From Pseudonocardia hierapolitana (GTDB taxonomy: Bacteria > Actinomycetota > Actinomycetes > Mycobacteriales > Pseudonocardiaceae), in NCBI RefSeq assembly GCF_007994075.1, contig NZ_VIWU01000001.1:7006001-7070000 (forward strand): a stretch of 64,000 bases of DNA. Direction: 5' to 3'. Positions 1-8,980 of this stretch are shown here, piece after piece. Below the pieces are notes generated by a model that saw only the letters and a list, made by a program, of their open reading frames with translations, was not told where the DNA came from and did no database searches. Numbering within the stretch: position 1 is the stretch's first letter; each line of letters opens with the position of its first letter. Position numbers and translations under genes: made by a program.

Positions 1-33
1 TCGTAAGTGCTCTCGATCACTTAGTGTCAGGTC

Positions 34-1488
34 GTGGCTGAAGATGCTCCCCAGAACGAGAAGCCCGAACCCCCGACGGACGAGCTGGTCACCACGTCGC
101 ACACCCTGCGTACGCCGGCGGGCGAGCTCACGTACACCGCGACGGCGGGCCGGATCGTCGTGCGGCACGAGAAGCACACCGACGGCACGTTCGACGGCCA
201 CGAGCCGCACGCCGAGGTGTTCCTCGTCGCCTACACGCTCGACGGCGCCGAGCCGGGCACCCGGCCGGTCACCATCGCCTTCAACGGCGGGCCCGGCTCC
301 TCCAGCGTGTGGCTGCACATGGGGTTGTTCGGTCCGCGGCGGGTCGTCATGGGGGATGCCGGGTCGCTCACGCCGCCACCGTGGGGGCTCACCGACAACG
401 AGGAGTCGCTGCTCGCCCACTCCGACCTGGTGTTCGTCGATCCGGTCAGCACCGGCTACTCGCGCGCCGTCGAGGGCGGCAAGCCGTCCGAGTTCCACGG
501 CTTCACCGGCGACGTCCAGACGGTCGGCGAGGTGATCCGGCTGTGGATCACGCGCAACGAGCGGTGGTTGTCGCCGAAGTTCCTCGCAGGCGAGTCGTAC
601 GGCACGCTGCGCGCCGCAGCGCTGGCCGAGCACCTGCAGGACCGGTACGGCATGTACGTCAACGGCCTCATGCTGATCTCGAGCGTGCTCGACATGGGCA
701 CGATCCGCTTCACCGAGGGCAACGACCGGCCGTACCCGCTCTTCCTGCCGACGTACGCCGCGATCGCCCACCACCACGGCCTGCACCCGGACCGGACGCT
801 CGCCGAGGTGCTGGCCGACGCGGCGGACTTCGCGGCGGGCGACTACCCGTGGGCACTGGCCCAGGGCAACCGGCTGCCCGCCCACGAGTTCGACCGGATC
901 GCCGCCCGGCTCGCTGCCCTGGCCGGGCTCGACGAGGACTACGTCCGCCGGGTGCGCCTGCGGATCGAGCACCAGCGCTTCTTCCGGGAGGTGCTGCGCA
1001 CGTCGGGCCGCACGGTCGGGCGGATCGACGGCCGGTTCACCGGCTGGGAGGCCGACGACGGCGGCGAGGTGCCCGGCTACGACCCGTCGATCGCGGCGAT
1101 CACGGGCCCGTACACCGCGGCGGTCAACTCCCACGTCCGCACCACGCTCGGCTACGCCAACGACCTGCCCTACGAGATCCTCACCGGCCGCGTGCAGCCG
1201 TGGTCGTACAAGGAGTTCGAGGGCAGGGCCGTCTCGGTGGTGGGCAACCTGTCGGCGGCGATGCGCGCCAACCCGCACCTGCGCGTGCACGTGGCCTGCG
1301 GCTACCACGACGGGGCCACCCCGTACTTCGCGGCCGAGCAGGTGCTCGCCCAGCTCCCGATCCCCGACGAGCTGCGCGACCGGATCGAGGTCCGCTACTA
1401 CGAGGCCGGGCACATGATGTACGTGCACGAGCCGAGCCGGGTGCAGCAGTCGGCCGACCTCGCCGCCTTCGTCACCGCAACGCCGTGA
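34..1488 (+). CDS. S10 family serine carboxypeptidase-like protein
   Basis: A 484-residue protein with the serine carboxypeptidase (S10, alpha/beta hydrolase) signature. The oxyanion-region motif NGGPGSSS lies near residue 85, the nucleophile serine is in GESYGT (about Ser188), an Asp lies in the segment CGYHDGATPY, and the catalytic His is in GHMMYVHEPS near the C-terminus, so the triad looks complete. There is no obvious signal peptide: the N-terminus is charged and proline-rich, so a cytoplasmic peptidase or esterase is likelier than a secreted one. The GTG start at 34 is the first in frame in the window, and upstream context is only 33 bases. It converges with the LysE gene, whose stop lies 4 bases away. 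Confidence 0.85.
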   Translation: MAEDAPQNEKPEPPTDELVTTSHTLRTPAGELTYTATAGRIVVRHEKHTDGTFDGHEPHAEVFLVAYTLDGAEPGTRPVTIAFNGGPGSSSVWLHMGLFGPRRVVMGDAGSLTPPPWGLTDNEESLLAHSDLVFVDPVSTGYSRAVEGGKPSEFHGFTGDVQTVGEVIRLWITRNERWLSPKFLAGESYGTLRAAALAEHLQDRYGMYVNGLMLISSVLDMGTIRFTEGNDRPYPLFLPTYAAIAHHHGLHPDRTLAEVLADAADFAAGDYPWALAQGNRLPAHEFDRIAARLAALAGLDEDYVRRVRLRIEHQRFFREVLRTSGRTVGRIDGRFTGWEADDGGEVPGYDPSIAAITGPYTAAVNSHVRTTLGYANDLPYEILTGRVQPWSYKEFEGRAVSVVGNLSAAMRANPHLRVHVACGYHDGATPYFAAEQVLAQLPIPDELRDRIEVRYYEAGHMMYVHEPSRVQQSADLAAFVTATP

Positions 1489-1492
1489 CCGG

Positions 1493-2116
1493 TCAGTCGG
1501 TGGCGATCCGGATGCCGAGACCCACCAGCAGGGTGCCCATCAGCGCGTCGATGGTGCGGCGGACCCGGTTGGCGGTGAGCAGCCTGCGCAGCGCGCTGAC
1601 CACGCCCGCCAGCACCGTGAACCAGGTCAGCGTGACGCCCGCGGCGACCACGGCGAGCAGCAGGTGGTCGACGGCGGTGGCCGTTGCGGGCAGGAACTGG
1701 GGGAGCAGCGCGACGAAGAAGACCGCCACCTTGGGGTTGAGCAGGTTGGTCACCAGGCCTTGGCGGAACGCGGCGAGCGTGCCGGTCGCGCGGGAGCCCG
1801 GGATCTGCGGGGCGTCCTCGTACTCGCCGCGCCGGGCGGCGAGCAGTGCGCGGATGCCGAGCAGCACCAGGTAGGCCGCGCCGACCAGTTTGACCGCGGT
1901 GAACGCCACCGCGGACGCGGCGAGCAGGCCGGCGATGCCCAGCGCGGTGACGACGGCCCACGCGAACACGCCAACGGCGATCCCCACACCGCATGCCATC
2001 CCGGCACGCCTGCCGGAGACCATCGCGTTGCGGGTGACGATCGCGAAGTCGGGGCCCGGGGACATCGCGGCGAGCAGGACGACGCCGCCGAGTGCGACGA
2101 ACTGGGTCACGACCAC
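1493..2116 (-). CDS. LysE family amino-acid exporter
   Basis: About 207 residues, the usual size for LysE/RhtB exporters, with about six hydrophobic segments. The N-terminal family motif is visible as LLAAMSPGPDFAIVTRNA, followed by the loop NLLNPKVAVFFVALLPQF typical of the second half. It probably exports an amino acid or small amine across the inner membrane. Two GTG starts (2116 and 2110) are possible; the longer is chosen. The frame stays open far upstream, but that stretch is antisense to the IclR gene and is not membrane-like. It is divergent from the IclR gene, with about 70 bases between starts. Confidence 0.85.
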   Translation of the reverse strand: MVVTQFVALGGVVLLAAMSPGPDFAIVTRNAMVSGRRAGMACGVGIAVGVFAWAVVTALGIAGLLAASAVAFTAVKLVGAAYLVLLGIRALLAARRGEYEDAPQIPGSRATGTLAAFRQGLVTNLLNPKVAVFFVALLPQFLPATATAVDHLLLAVVAAGVTLTWFTVLAGVVSALRRLLTANRVRRTIDALMGTLLVGLGIRIATD

Positions 2117-2188
2117 GTCGAGGACACTACTGGGACGGTCGGCCAGGTCTGCGTGGACAAGCCGCGCACCGCTGGGGAGACTCGCCCG

Positions 2189-2935
2189 GTGCCCCGGGTG
2201 CGGACGGGTGAGTCGGTGGTGGCCCGGGTGGTGCGCCTCCTGGAGGCGTTCACCCCGGACGAGCAGGCGCTGTCGGTCACCGAGATCGCCCGGCGATCCC
2301 GGTTGCCCGTCGCCACCGCGTCGCGGCTGATCGCCGAACTGGCCGTCCACGGGCTGCTGGCCCGGCGCGACGGCGAGGTGCGGGTGGGCGTGCGGATGTG
2401 GGAGCTGGCCCAACGGGCCTCGCCCACGCTGTCGTTGCGCGAGGCGGCCATGCCGTTCCTCGAGGACCTGCACGCGGTGATCGGCCACCACCTGCAGCTG
2501 GCGGTGCTCGACGGCGACGAGGTGCTGTTCGTCGAGCGGATCTCCGCGCCGAACGCCGTGATCAACTACACGAGGATCGCGGGGCGGCTGTCGCTGCACG
2601 CCTCCTCGTCCGGGCTGGTGCTGCTCGCCCACGCGTCCGCCGAGCAGCAGGAGCGGGTCCTGGCCGGGCCGCTGCGCCGCCTCACCCCGAACACGCCGGC
2701 CCGTCCGGCGCAGGTGCGCGCGATGCTCGCCGACATCCGCAGGCAGGGCTACGCGCTGTGCCCGGGCTTCATCCACGTCGATGCCACCGGCGTGGCGGCG
2801 CCCGTGCGGGACGGCTCCGGCGCGGTGGTGGCGGCGATCGGCGCGGTGGTGCCGAACGACGGCAACGCGTACGTGCACGTCCCCGCCCTGCTCGCGGCGG
2901 CCCGCGGGATCGGCCGCACGCTCGCCTCTCAATGA
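2189..2935 (+). CDS. IclR family transcriptional regulator
   Basis: A 248-residue IclR regulator. The N-terminal winged helix is seen around VARVVRLLEAF and SVTEIARRSRLPVATASRLIAEL, followed by the effector-binding domain with LQLAVLDGDEVLFVERISAP and a C-terminal segment rich in small residues (GVAAPVRDGSGAVVAAIGA). The GTG start at 2189 is chosen because GGGGAG (2174-2179) sits at ribosome-binding distance; GTG at 2153 is an alternative adding 12 residues. The reductase and P450 genes follow on the same strand, so it probably controls them, responding to an aromatic acid as is common for this family. That ligand is inferred. Confidence 0.85.
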   Translation: MPRVRTGESVVARVVRLLEAFTPDEQALSVTEIARRSRLPVATASRLIAELAVHGLLARRDGEVRVGVRMWELAQRASPTLSLREAAMPFLEDLHAVIGHHLQLAVLDGDEVLFVERISAPNAVINYTRIAGRLSLHASSSGLVLLAHASAEQQERVLAGPLRRLTPNTPARPAQVRAMLADIRRQGYALCPGFIHVDATGVAAPVRDGSGAVVAAIGAVVPNDGNAYVHVPALLAAARGIGRTLASQ

Positions 2936-2983
2936 ATGGGAACGCCGTATCGCCCGGTTCCGCCGCCCGCGGATCCTGCCCCC

Positions 2984-3943
2984 ATGAACGGTGCCGTTCC
3001 GGCGAACGTCGTCTCGCTCGAGGTCGTGACCAAGACGCGCGAGGCCGACGGCGTCGTCTCGTTGATGCTCGCCCGCCCGGACGGCCGCCGGCTGCCCGAC
3101 TGGACCCCGGGTGCCCACATCGACGTCGTGCTCCCGACCGGGATCACCCGCCAGTACTCGCTCTGCGGGGACCGGTTCGACGCCCACGCCTACCGGGTCG
3201 GTGTCCTGCGCGAACCGGACGGCCGCGGGGGCTCGGCGTACGTGCACGACGTGCTCGCGCCCGGAGACGTGATCGGCGTGGGCGGTCCGCGCAACAACTT
3301 CCCACTCGTCCCGAGCACGTCCTACCTGTTCGTGGCGGGCGGGATCGGCATCACGCCGCTACTGCCGATGATCCACCAGGCCGACCTGCTCGGCGCCGAC
3401 TGGCGGCTGCTCTACGGCGGCCGCGCCCGGGAGTCGATGGCGTTCCGCGACGAGCTGTCGGCGTACGGGGACCGCGTCCGGGTCGTCCCCCAGGACGAGC
3501 GCGGGCTGCTCGACCTCGCGGCCTTCCTCGGCGCGCCGCGCCCCGGCGTCAAGGTGTACTGCTGCGGCCCACCGCCCCTGCTCGCCGCGATGGAGCGGGC
3601 CTGCGCCGCGTGGCCGCCCTACACGCTGCACCTCGAACGGTTCGTCGCGAAGGAACAGGGGGCGCCCGCCCGCTCCGGCCCGTTCGCGGTGGAGCTGGCC
3701 CGCGCCGGCGTCGTCGTGGACGTACCGCCGCATCTCTCCGTGCTGGACGCCGTGCGCGCCGCCGGGGTCGACGTGCTGTCGTCCTGCAGGCAAGGGACCT
3801 GCGGCACCTGCGAGACCACCGTGCTCGCGGGCCGCCCCGACCACCGCGACTCGATCCTCGCCGACCACGAGCGCGCCGCGGGCGACTGCATGTTCCCGTG
3901 CGTGTCCCGCTCCTGCGACGACCGGCTCGTTCTCGACCTCTAG
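2984..3943 (+). CDS. Phthalate-dioxygenase-reductase-type flavin/[2Fe-2S] oxidoreductase
   Basis: A 319-residue electron-transfer protein with the classic order of this family: a flavin-binding barrel with RQYSLCG (about residue 65), an NAD(P)-binding part with GGIGITPLLPM, and a C-terminal plant-type [2Fe-2S] domain with CRQGTCGTC plus a distal Cys in MFPC. ATG 2984 gives the usual family length; the in-frame ATG at 2936 would add 16 low-complexity residues. The gene lies 9 bp before a P450 and probably reduces it directly. Co-transcription with the IclR gene upstream is likely from the 48-bp gap. Confidence 0.88.
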   Translation: MNGAVPANVVSLEVVTKTREADGVVSLMLARPDGRRLPDWTPGAHIDVVLPTGITRQYSLCGDRFDAHAYRVGVLREPDGRGGSAYVHDVLAPGDVIGVGGPRNNFPLVPSTSYLFVAGGIGITPLLPMIHQADLLGADWRLLYGGRARESMAFRDELSAYGDRVRVVPQDERGLLDLAAFLGAPRPGVKVYCCGPPPLLAAMERACAAWPPYTLHLERFVAKEQGAPARSGPFAVELARAGVVVDVPPHLSVLDAVRAAGVDVLSSCRQGTCGTCETTVLAGRPDHRDSILADHERAAGDCMFPCVSRSCDDRLVLDL

Positions 3944-3952
3944 GAGGCTCCC

Positions 3953-5173
3953 GTGACCAGCGCGCCCGCCACCGCACCGCCCGGGGTGCCGACCGACGAC
4001 GCCGACCCGTTCGCGCCCGACGTCCTCGAAGACCCCCTGCCCCTGCACGCCCGGCTGCGCGACGCCGGCCCCGTCGTGTACCTGAGCAGGTACGACGTCT
4101 ACGCGTTCGCCCGCTACGAGCAGGTGAACGCCGCACTGACCAACTGGCAGGGCTTCGAGTCCGGCGCCGGCGTCGGCCTGTCGAACTTCCGGCACGAGAA
4201 GCCGTGGCGCCCGCCGAGCCTGCTCCTCGAAGCCGACCCGCCGCGCCACGACGCACCGCGGCGGGTCCTCTCCGGGATCGTCGGCGCGCGGGCGCTGCGC
4301 ACGCTGCGCGAGCGATGGGCCGCCGCGGCGGAGGACCTCGTGGACCAGGTCCTCGCCGGCGGGAGCACGGAGCTCGACGCGGTGCCCGCGCTCGCCCAGG
4401 CGTTCCCGCTGCGCGTGTTCCCCGACGCGGTCGGCCTGCCGCCCGAGGGCCGGGAGAACCTGCTGCCCTACGGCGACCACGCCTTCAACGCCTTCGGCCC
4501 GAGCAACGACCTCGTCGCCAAGGGAGCGCCACGGGTGGCGGAGCTGTCGGCGTGGGTCAACGCCCGCTGCGCCCGCGAGGAGCTGGCCCCCGACAGGTTC
4601 GGCGCCCGGATCTGGGGGGCCGCCGACCGCGGCGAGATCACCTACGAACAGGCGCCCCTCGTCGTCCGCTCGCTGCTCACCGCGGGCGTCGACACCACCG
4701 TGCACGGCCTGGGCGCCGTGCTCTACGCGTTCGCCACGCACCCGGAGCATTGGGCGCGGCTGCGCTCGGACCCACGGCTCGCCCGGGTGGCGTTCGACGA
4801 GGCCGTGCGCTGGGAGTCGCCGGTGCAGACGTTCTTCCGGACGGCGACCACGGACGTCGCGATCACGGACGGCGTCGAGGTACCGGCCGGCCGCAAGATC
4901 CTCATGTTCCTCGCGGCGGCGAACCGCGATCCCCGGCGCTGGACCGACCCCGACGCCTTCGACCTGTCCCGCGACCCGTCCGGTCACGTCGGGTTCGGCA
5001 TGGGTATCCACCAGTGCGTCGGCCAGCACGTGGCGCGGCTGGAGGCGGAGGCCCTGCTCACCGCGCTCGCCCGGCGGGTTGCGACGATCGAGCTCGCCGG
5101 TCCGACCCGGCGCCACCACAACAACACCCTGCGGGCGTGGGAGTCCCTTCCGATGCGACTGCGGGAGGCGTGA
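3953..5173 (+). CDS. Cytochrome P450
   Basis: A 406-residue soluble bacterial P450. The I-helix oxygen-activation motif is TAGVDTTV, the K-helix ExxR is EAVR, and the haem loop is FGMGIHQCVG with the thiolate ligand at about Cys355. The start is GTG 3953, with GAGG from the overlapping upstream stop as ribosome-binding site. The B-C region and the phrase FNAFGPSNDL recall CYP199/CYP116-type enzymes that act on aromatic acids or ethers, but that assignment is only by memory of the families. The paired flavin/iron-sulfur reductase immediately upstream suggests a two-protein version of the self-sufficient CYP116B arrangement. Confidence 0.9.
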   Translation: MTSAPATAPPGVPTDDADPFAPDVLEDPLPLHARLRDAGPVVYLSRYDVYAFARYEQVNAALTNWQGFESGAGVGLSNFRHEKPWRPPSLLLEADPPRHDAPRRVLSGIVGARALRTLRERWAAAAEDLVDQVLAGGSTELDAVPALAQAFPLRVFPDAVGLPPEGRENLLPYGDHAFNAFGPSNDLVAKGAPRVAELSAWVNARCAREELAPDRFGARIWGAADRGEITYEQAPLVVRSLLTAGVDTTVHGLGAVLYAFATHPEHWARLRSDPRLARVAFDEAVRWESPVQTFFRTATTDVAITDGVEVPAGRKILMFLAAANRDPRRWTDPDAFDLSRDPSGHVGFGMGIHQCVGQHVARLEAEALLTALARRVATIELAGPTRRHHNNTLRAWESLPMRLREA

Positions 5174-5220
5174 CTTACGGTCGAGTGCGTCGGCCGATCA
5201 GCTGCGCGACCAGATTGCGG

Positions 5221-5487
5221 TCACGTGTACCACATGAGGTATCCGTCCCAGGTGTTGTCGCTCTGGCGGTAACACGCGTAATCGTCCGCGTTCTGCTGGG
5301 CCATCTGCGTCTGCCCCTGGTCGTCACAGGCGTTCTCGGTGGGGTAGTTGTAGCCGAACGGTTTGGTGATGACGCCGGCCTCGGCGGCGACAGCGGGCGT
5401 GGCCAGGGTGGCGGCCAGCACCAGGCCGAACGCGGCAGTGGCGGTTGCGCGCACCGCGATGCGGCGTGCTGCCCTCGTGGATCTCAT
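5221..5487 (-). CDS. Small secreted protein, unknown function
   Basis: An 88-residue protein with a clear Sec signal: arginine-rich start, hydrophobic core ATAAFGLVLAATLATPAVAA and an AXA cleavage site near residue 34. The mature part is only about 54 residues, polar, rich in Tyr, Gln, Asn and Asp, with two cysteines about 18 apart that could form one disulphide. A strong ribosome-binding site (GGGAGGA) precedes the ATG. It stands alone between the P450 operon and the hydrolase gene. I do not recognise the family. Confidence 0.65.
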   Translation of the reverse strand: MRSTRAARRIAVRATATAAFGLVLAATLATPAVAAEAGVITKPFGYNYPTENACDDQGQTQMAQQNADDYACYRQSDNTWDGYLMWYT

Positions 5488-5665
5488 CCTCGAAGTTCCT
5501 CCCTCGATGACGGCACTCGTGAATGGAATGTCGAGGACATTATTGCGATCGCGTACACGCCGCAGGGAGAGTTGATCGAGTCAAGAAGTGCCTGATTCTT
5601 GCCAGCCGTCGTCGCGTGACTCGTAGACCGTGCATCCGATGGTCATCGGAAACTGATGGATTGCG

Positions 5666-6586
5666 TCAGAACTGTCGCGAGAACTTCGCTCCACGTGGAC
5701 GGCGGTCTTGCAGGTTGTCGCTCTGTCCGGTGGCAGCTCGTGGTCGGTGCGGTTGTCGTACGGCCGAAGATGCGGCGAGCTTGCCCAGGATCGGGCGCAG
5801 CGTCTCGGCGAGCTCTCGGGGGTGGGTGAATTGAGGCACGTGTGCCCCGGGTGTTTCGACGAGCGGGGCGTGGAGCCGGTCGGCGAGCCACTTCGATGCC
5901 TCGTAGAGCCAGTGGTGGGTCGCAGCGGGATCGCGATTGTCGGCGCCTGCCGCGACGACGCACGGCAATCCGACCTCGGCGAGCTGTTCGGGCGTGGGGA
6001 GGTAGGTCAAGACGCTGTCGAGTTCCAGGCCGAAGAGGACCTCGCCGTTGCCGAGCATCCGGTCACGAAGCTCCGGGTCGAGGGACTCGAAGGCCTCGTC
6101 GCCGGCGACCCACCGCTGGAACAGCTCGGTCGCCACCGGTGGTCCACCCGTGGCCATCCCCTCGCCGATGAGTCGCTGGAGCTCGGCACCGACCTCCTCT
6201 GCCGCTGACGTGACACCGAGATAGGCGGGCTCGTGGAAGATCGCGCCGCGCAGCAGGGAGGGATGACGCAGCGCGAGGCTCGTCAGGATGATTGCTCCTC
6301 CGCTGTTGCCGTAAGCGACGACCGGAGCGAGGTCGAGCGCTGTGAGCAGGCCGGCGGCGTCGTCGGCCTGCTCCTCGACCGGTGCCGTGACCCAGTTCGG
6401 CGGGCGAGGGCTGCGTGAGTTGGCGCGCCGGTCGTAGGACAGCACCGAGTACTCGTCAGCCAGGGCGTCGCCGACCTCGGTCCAGTGTCCGGCGTCACCG
6501 GTTGCCCCGGAGATGAACAGGACCGTGGGGCCCTCCCCGCGCAGTTCGTAGTACAGCCTGGCTCCGTTGACGTCGATCGAACTCAC
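5666..6586 (-). CDS. Alpha/beta hydrolase
   Basis: About 306 residues with the alpha/beta-hydrolase fold: nucleophile elbow GNSGGA, an acidic residue in AAGADNRD and His in GAHVPQF. The GTG start at 6586 is chosen because GGAGG lies just upstream; an ATG at 6637 is open but has no such site. The last 30 or so residues (after about ILGKLAASSA) are unlike the family and are partly encoded by a 34-bp sequence that recurs at 7569, so the original C-terminus may have been altered. It follows the Crp-type regulator gene by 82 bp and is probably controlled by it. The substrate is unknown. Confidence 0.8.
   Translation of the reverse strand: MSSIDVNGARLYYELRGEGPTVLFISGATGDAGHWTEVGDALADEYSVLSYDRRANSRSPRPPNWVTAPVEEQADDAAGLLTALDLAPVVAYGNSGGAIILTSLALRHPSLLRGAIFHEPAYLGVTSAAEEVGAELQRLIGEGMATGGPPVATELFQRWVAGDEAFESLDPELRDRMLGNGEVLFGLELDSVLTYLPTPEQLAEVGLPCVVAAGADNRDPAATHHWLYEASKWLADRLHAPLVETPGAHVPQFTHPRELAETLRPILGKLAASSAVRQPHRPRAATGQSDNLQDRRPRGAKFSRQF
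5706..5739. repeat. 34-bp direct repeat, copy 1
   Basis: A 34-bp sequence beginning TCTTGCAGG and ending GGTGGCAGCTC recurs at 7569-7602 in the same orientation with one A/G difference. It lies inside the 3' end of the hydrolase frame. The two copies bracket the hydrolase and Crp genes. Origin unknown; it could mark an insertion or be the edge of a dispersed element. Confidence 0.75.
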
Positions 6587-6668
6587 GTCCGCCTCCGAGA
6601 TGAGTTGGCCGGCCCCGACGACCACGCAGGCAGCCATGCCGGGACGTTAGGGCGAGCGCCGATCCCGG

Positions 6669-7400
6669 TCAGGGACCTGAGTTCCAGTCGGGGGGTTGCG
6701 GATAGGCCTCGGCGAGCAACCGGTCGGGCGCGACGATCCTGATCCCGCCGCGTCGGGTTTCGAGCACGTCGCCGTGGCGGAGCTCGCGCAGTGCGCGGAC
6801 CACCACCTCGCGGACCGTGCCGACCGCGTCCGCAAGCTCTTGCTGGCTGACCTGCGCGATCAGCTCGCTGCCCCGTTGCCGATGCGTGGCCAGGTCGAGC
6901 AGGTGCCGAGCGACCCGCTGTCGGACGCTCGAGAACGCCGACCCTCCGATCTCCGCCGCGAAGGCCGCGGCGCGCTCGCTCAGCTCCAGCAGGAGTGCCC
7001 TCGCGACGCGAAGGTCGCGGTCCGCCAGTCGCCGGACAACTGCGGGCCTGATCGCCACCAGGTCCGAGTCGACCACCGCCTGGATCGTCACCGGCATGAC
7101 GAAGGGCTCGGCGTAGAGCGAGAGGACGCCGAGCAGGGCGCCCGTTCGGCAGTACCGAACGGTCAGCGTTCGGCCATCGGGTGCGCTCACGTGCACCCGG
7201 ACCACACCCGCTACGTCCAGCTCGATGTGGCGCTCGCCTTCGCCGGCGCGGTGAAGCGTGTCTCCGGCGCTCGCCCTGTGCCGCCGTGCGCCATCCAACA
7301 GATCATCGAGGATCTCTGCGGGGAGACCGCGCAGGTGTGAAGCGGCGAACGCCACCCGGATCCGATCGTCCGCCGGCGGGCCAACATGTGGCACCGGCAC
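6669..7400 (-). CDS. Crp/Fnr family transcriptional regulator
   Basis: A 243-residue regulator with an N-terminal cyclic-nucleotide-binding-type barrel (about residues 25-130, with GDTLHRAGEGERHIELDVAG) and a C-terminal Crp helix-turn-helix seen in QQELADAVGTVREVVVRALREL. No cysteine cluster for an Fnr-type iron-sulfur centre is present. The phosphate-binding motif of cAMP-binding members is not clear, so the ligand is uncertain. It is upstream of the alpha/beta hydrolase on the same strand, the likely target. Confidence 0.85.
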   Translation of the reverse strand: MPVPHVGPPADDRIRVAFAASHLRGLPAEILDDLLDGARRHRASAGDTLHRAGEGERHIELDVAGVVRVHVSAPDGRTLTVRYCRTGALLGVLSLYAEPFVMPVTIQAVVDSDLVAIRPAVVRRLADRDLRVARALLLELSERAAAFAAEIGGSAFSSVRQRVARHLLDLATHRQRGSELIAQVSQQELADAVGTVREVVVRALRELRHGDVLETRRGGIRIVAPDRLLAEAYPQPPDWNSGP

Positions 7401-7452
7401 GACGGCACGGTACGCCCTGGGCGGCGATCACGGGCTCCGCTCGGCGGCCGGC

Positions 7453-7610
7453 TCAGAAGGGTGGGGGTTCGTCTTCGTCGTCGGGGACGGTTCGGCCGTC
7501 CCAGAGGGCGGTGGTGCGCCGGTCGCGGTCGAGTCGTTCCAGGCGGGTGGCCAGGTCCTTCGGGAGGTTCTTGCGGGTTGTCGCTCTGTCCGGTGGCAGC
7601 TCTACCGCAC
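7453..7610 (-). other. Possible decayed ORF tail containing repeat copy 2
   Basis: The 237-base gap between the Crp gene and the Nramp-like gene holds an open minus-strand frame ending at 7453, with the protein-like acidic tail RTVPDDEDEPPPF preceded by a charged helix (LATRLERLDRDRRTTALWDG). It has no start of its own outside sequence antisense to the transporter gene. It may be the 3' end of a lost gene. I do not recognise the family. Confidence 0.25.
7569..7602. repeat. 34-bp direct repeat, copy 2
   Basis: Second copy of the sequence at 5706-5739, identical at 33 of 34 positions and in the same orientation. It lies about 35 bases beyond the stop of the Nramp-like gene. In both places the repeat is close to the 3' end of a minus-strand gene. 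Confidence 0.75.
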
Positions 7611-7637
7611 CAGCTGGACCTGCAACGTCGCTACGGC

Positions 7638-8876
7638 TCAATTCAGGAGCGTGGCGACGAGCCGGTAGCACGTCGCGAGGATCGCGATCAGGCCGATCGT
7701 CGACAGCACGTTCTGCCACCAGGTGTTGCGCAGGTCGCCCATCAGCCGCCGGTTGTTCGCCAGCACGACCAGGAGCACTCCGAGCAGCGGTGCGACGACG
7801 ACGGTGAGCGCCTGCGCGACGATGATCAGCTGGACGGGCCCGCTGCCGGCGAGCACGGTCACGGCTGCACCGAAGGCGAGCACGCCGAGGATCCCGAGGC
7901 GCACGCGCAGGGAGGACAGCCGGTTGCCGTAGCCGAAGCCGTCGGCGAGCAGGGTGCCGCCCGCGACGGCGTTGGCGATCATCGAGGAGAAGGCGGCACC
8001 GAAGAAGCCGAGCGCGAAGACGATCCGCCCGACGGGTCCGGCGATCGGTTCGAGGACGCCGGCGAGCTGGGCGAGGCTGTTGCTGTCGGAGCCGGGCAAC
8101 ACCGCGGCGGCGGCCACGATGACCAGCGCCGTCATCACCCCGGGTGCGACGATGCCGGGCACGGTGTCGGCGAGGGTGGTGTCGCGGTACTGGTCGCGGC
8201 GCAGCCCGCGTTCACGTGCCGCGTAGCCGGTGTAGAAGGCGGCGTTGATGGAGAAGTTGGTGCCGACCAGCGCGACCAGGAGAAGGCCGGTGCCGGCGGG
8301 CACGGAGGGGACCAGGCCTCCTGCCGCCGCCGACCAGTCCGGCCCGCTGAGCACGGCGGTGACGACGAAGGACACGGCCATGGTGGCGACGATGACCAGG
8401 AGGATCTTCTCGACGAGCCCGTAGAGCCTGCGGGCGAACAGGATCGCGGCCACGGCGGCGGTGCAGGCGAGCGTCCACCACACCGGCGAGCCGCCGAGAG
8501 TCAATGAGAGTCCGAGGCCGGACCCGACGGCGTTGCCGACGCTGAACATCAGGGTGATCGCGAAGACCCCGATGCCGGCCGCGCCGCCGGTGAACCGGCC
8601 GAGGACGTCCTTCACCGTCTCGATGAGCGAGCCGCGGGAGGACACGGCGATGCGGATGCTCATGTCCGTGAACATGATCATCAGCAGCGTCGAGACGGCG
8701 ATGACCCAGATCAGGGAGTAGCCGAACCGGCTGCCGGCCTGCACGGCCGAGGCGAGGTTGCCCGGGCCGAACTGCCAGGCTCCCACCACGAAGGCGGGGC
8801 CCATCAGCGCGAGGAGCTGGAAGATCTTGTGACGCCGCTGCGGCTGCACGGCAGGGGGAGTGGCTGGGTGGGACAT
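7638..8876 (-). CDS. Nramp-related membrane transporter with altered metal-site motifs
   Basis: A 412-residue polytopic protein with about 11 membrane segments and the overall Nramp pattern. TM1 reads FGPGNLASA (GPGN at about 37-40) where Nramp metal transporters have DPGN, and TM6 reads GTNFSIN (about 205-211) where they have the MPH motif. The key aspartate, methionine and histidine are therefore absent, and divalent metal transport is doubtful. It lies 104 bp downstream of a DHDPS-family gene on the same strand, opposite a LacI regulator, so uptake of an organic substrate of that aldolase is a reasonable guess. Confidence 0.82.
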   Translation of the reverse strand: MSHPATPPAVQPQRRHKIFQLLALMGPAFVVGAWQFGPGNLASAVQAGSRFGYSLIWVIAVSTLLMIMFTDMSIRIAVSSRGSLIETVKDVLGRFTGGAAGIGVFAITLMFSVGNAVGSGLGLSLTLGGSPVWWTLACTAAVAAILFARRLYGLVEKILLVIVATMAVSFVVTAVLSGPDWSAAAGGLVPSVPAGTGLLLVALVGTNFSINAAFYTGYAARERGLRRDQYRDTTLADTVPGIVAPGVMTALVIVAAAAVLPGSDSNSLAQLAGVLEPIAGPVGRIVFALGFFGAAFSSMIANAVAGGTLLADGFGYGNRLSSLRVRLGILGVLAFGAAVTVLAGSGPVQLIIVAQALTVVVAPLLGVLLVVLANNRRLMGDLRNTWWQNVLSTIGLIAILATCYRLVATLLN

Positions 8877-8980
8877 GTGGATCGTTTCCTCGCCCTCCGC
8901 GTCGTGGCGCGGAGTTCGTCGGGGACTGCGTTGTCACCGGACCGGCGCGACCCGAGGCGCACCGGGGAAGGAGCCTCCGG

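Noticed and set aside
7453..7719. An 88-codon minus-strand gene between the Crp and Nramp-like genes
   Set aside because: Its first half is antisense to the transporter gene and it has no ribosome-binding site; only the tail looks protein-like, so it is listed as a possible remnant.
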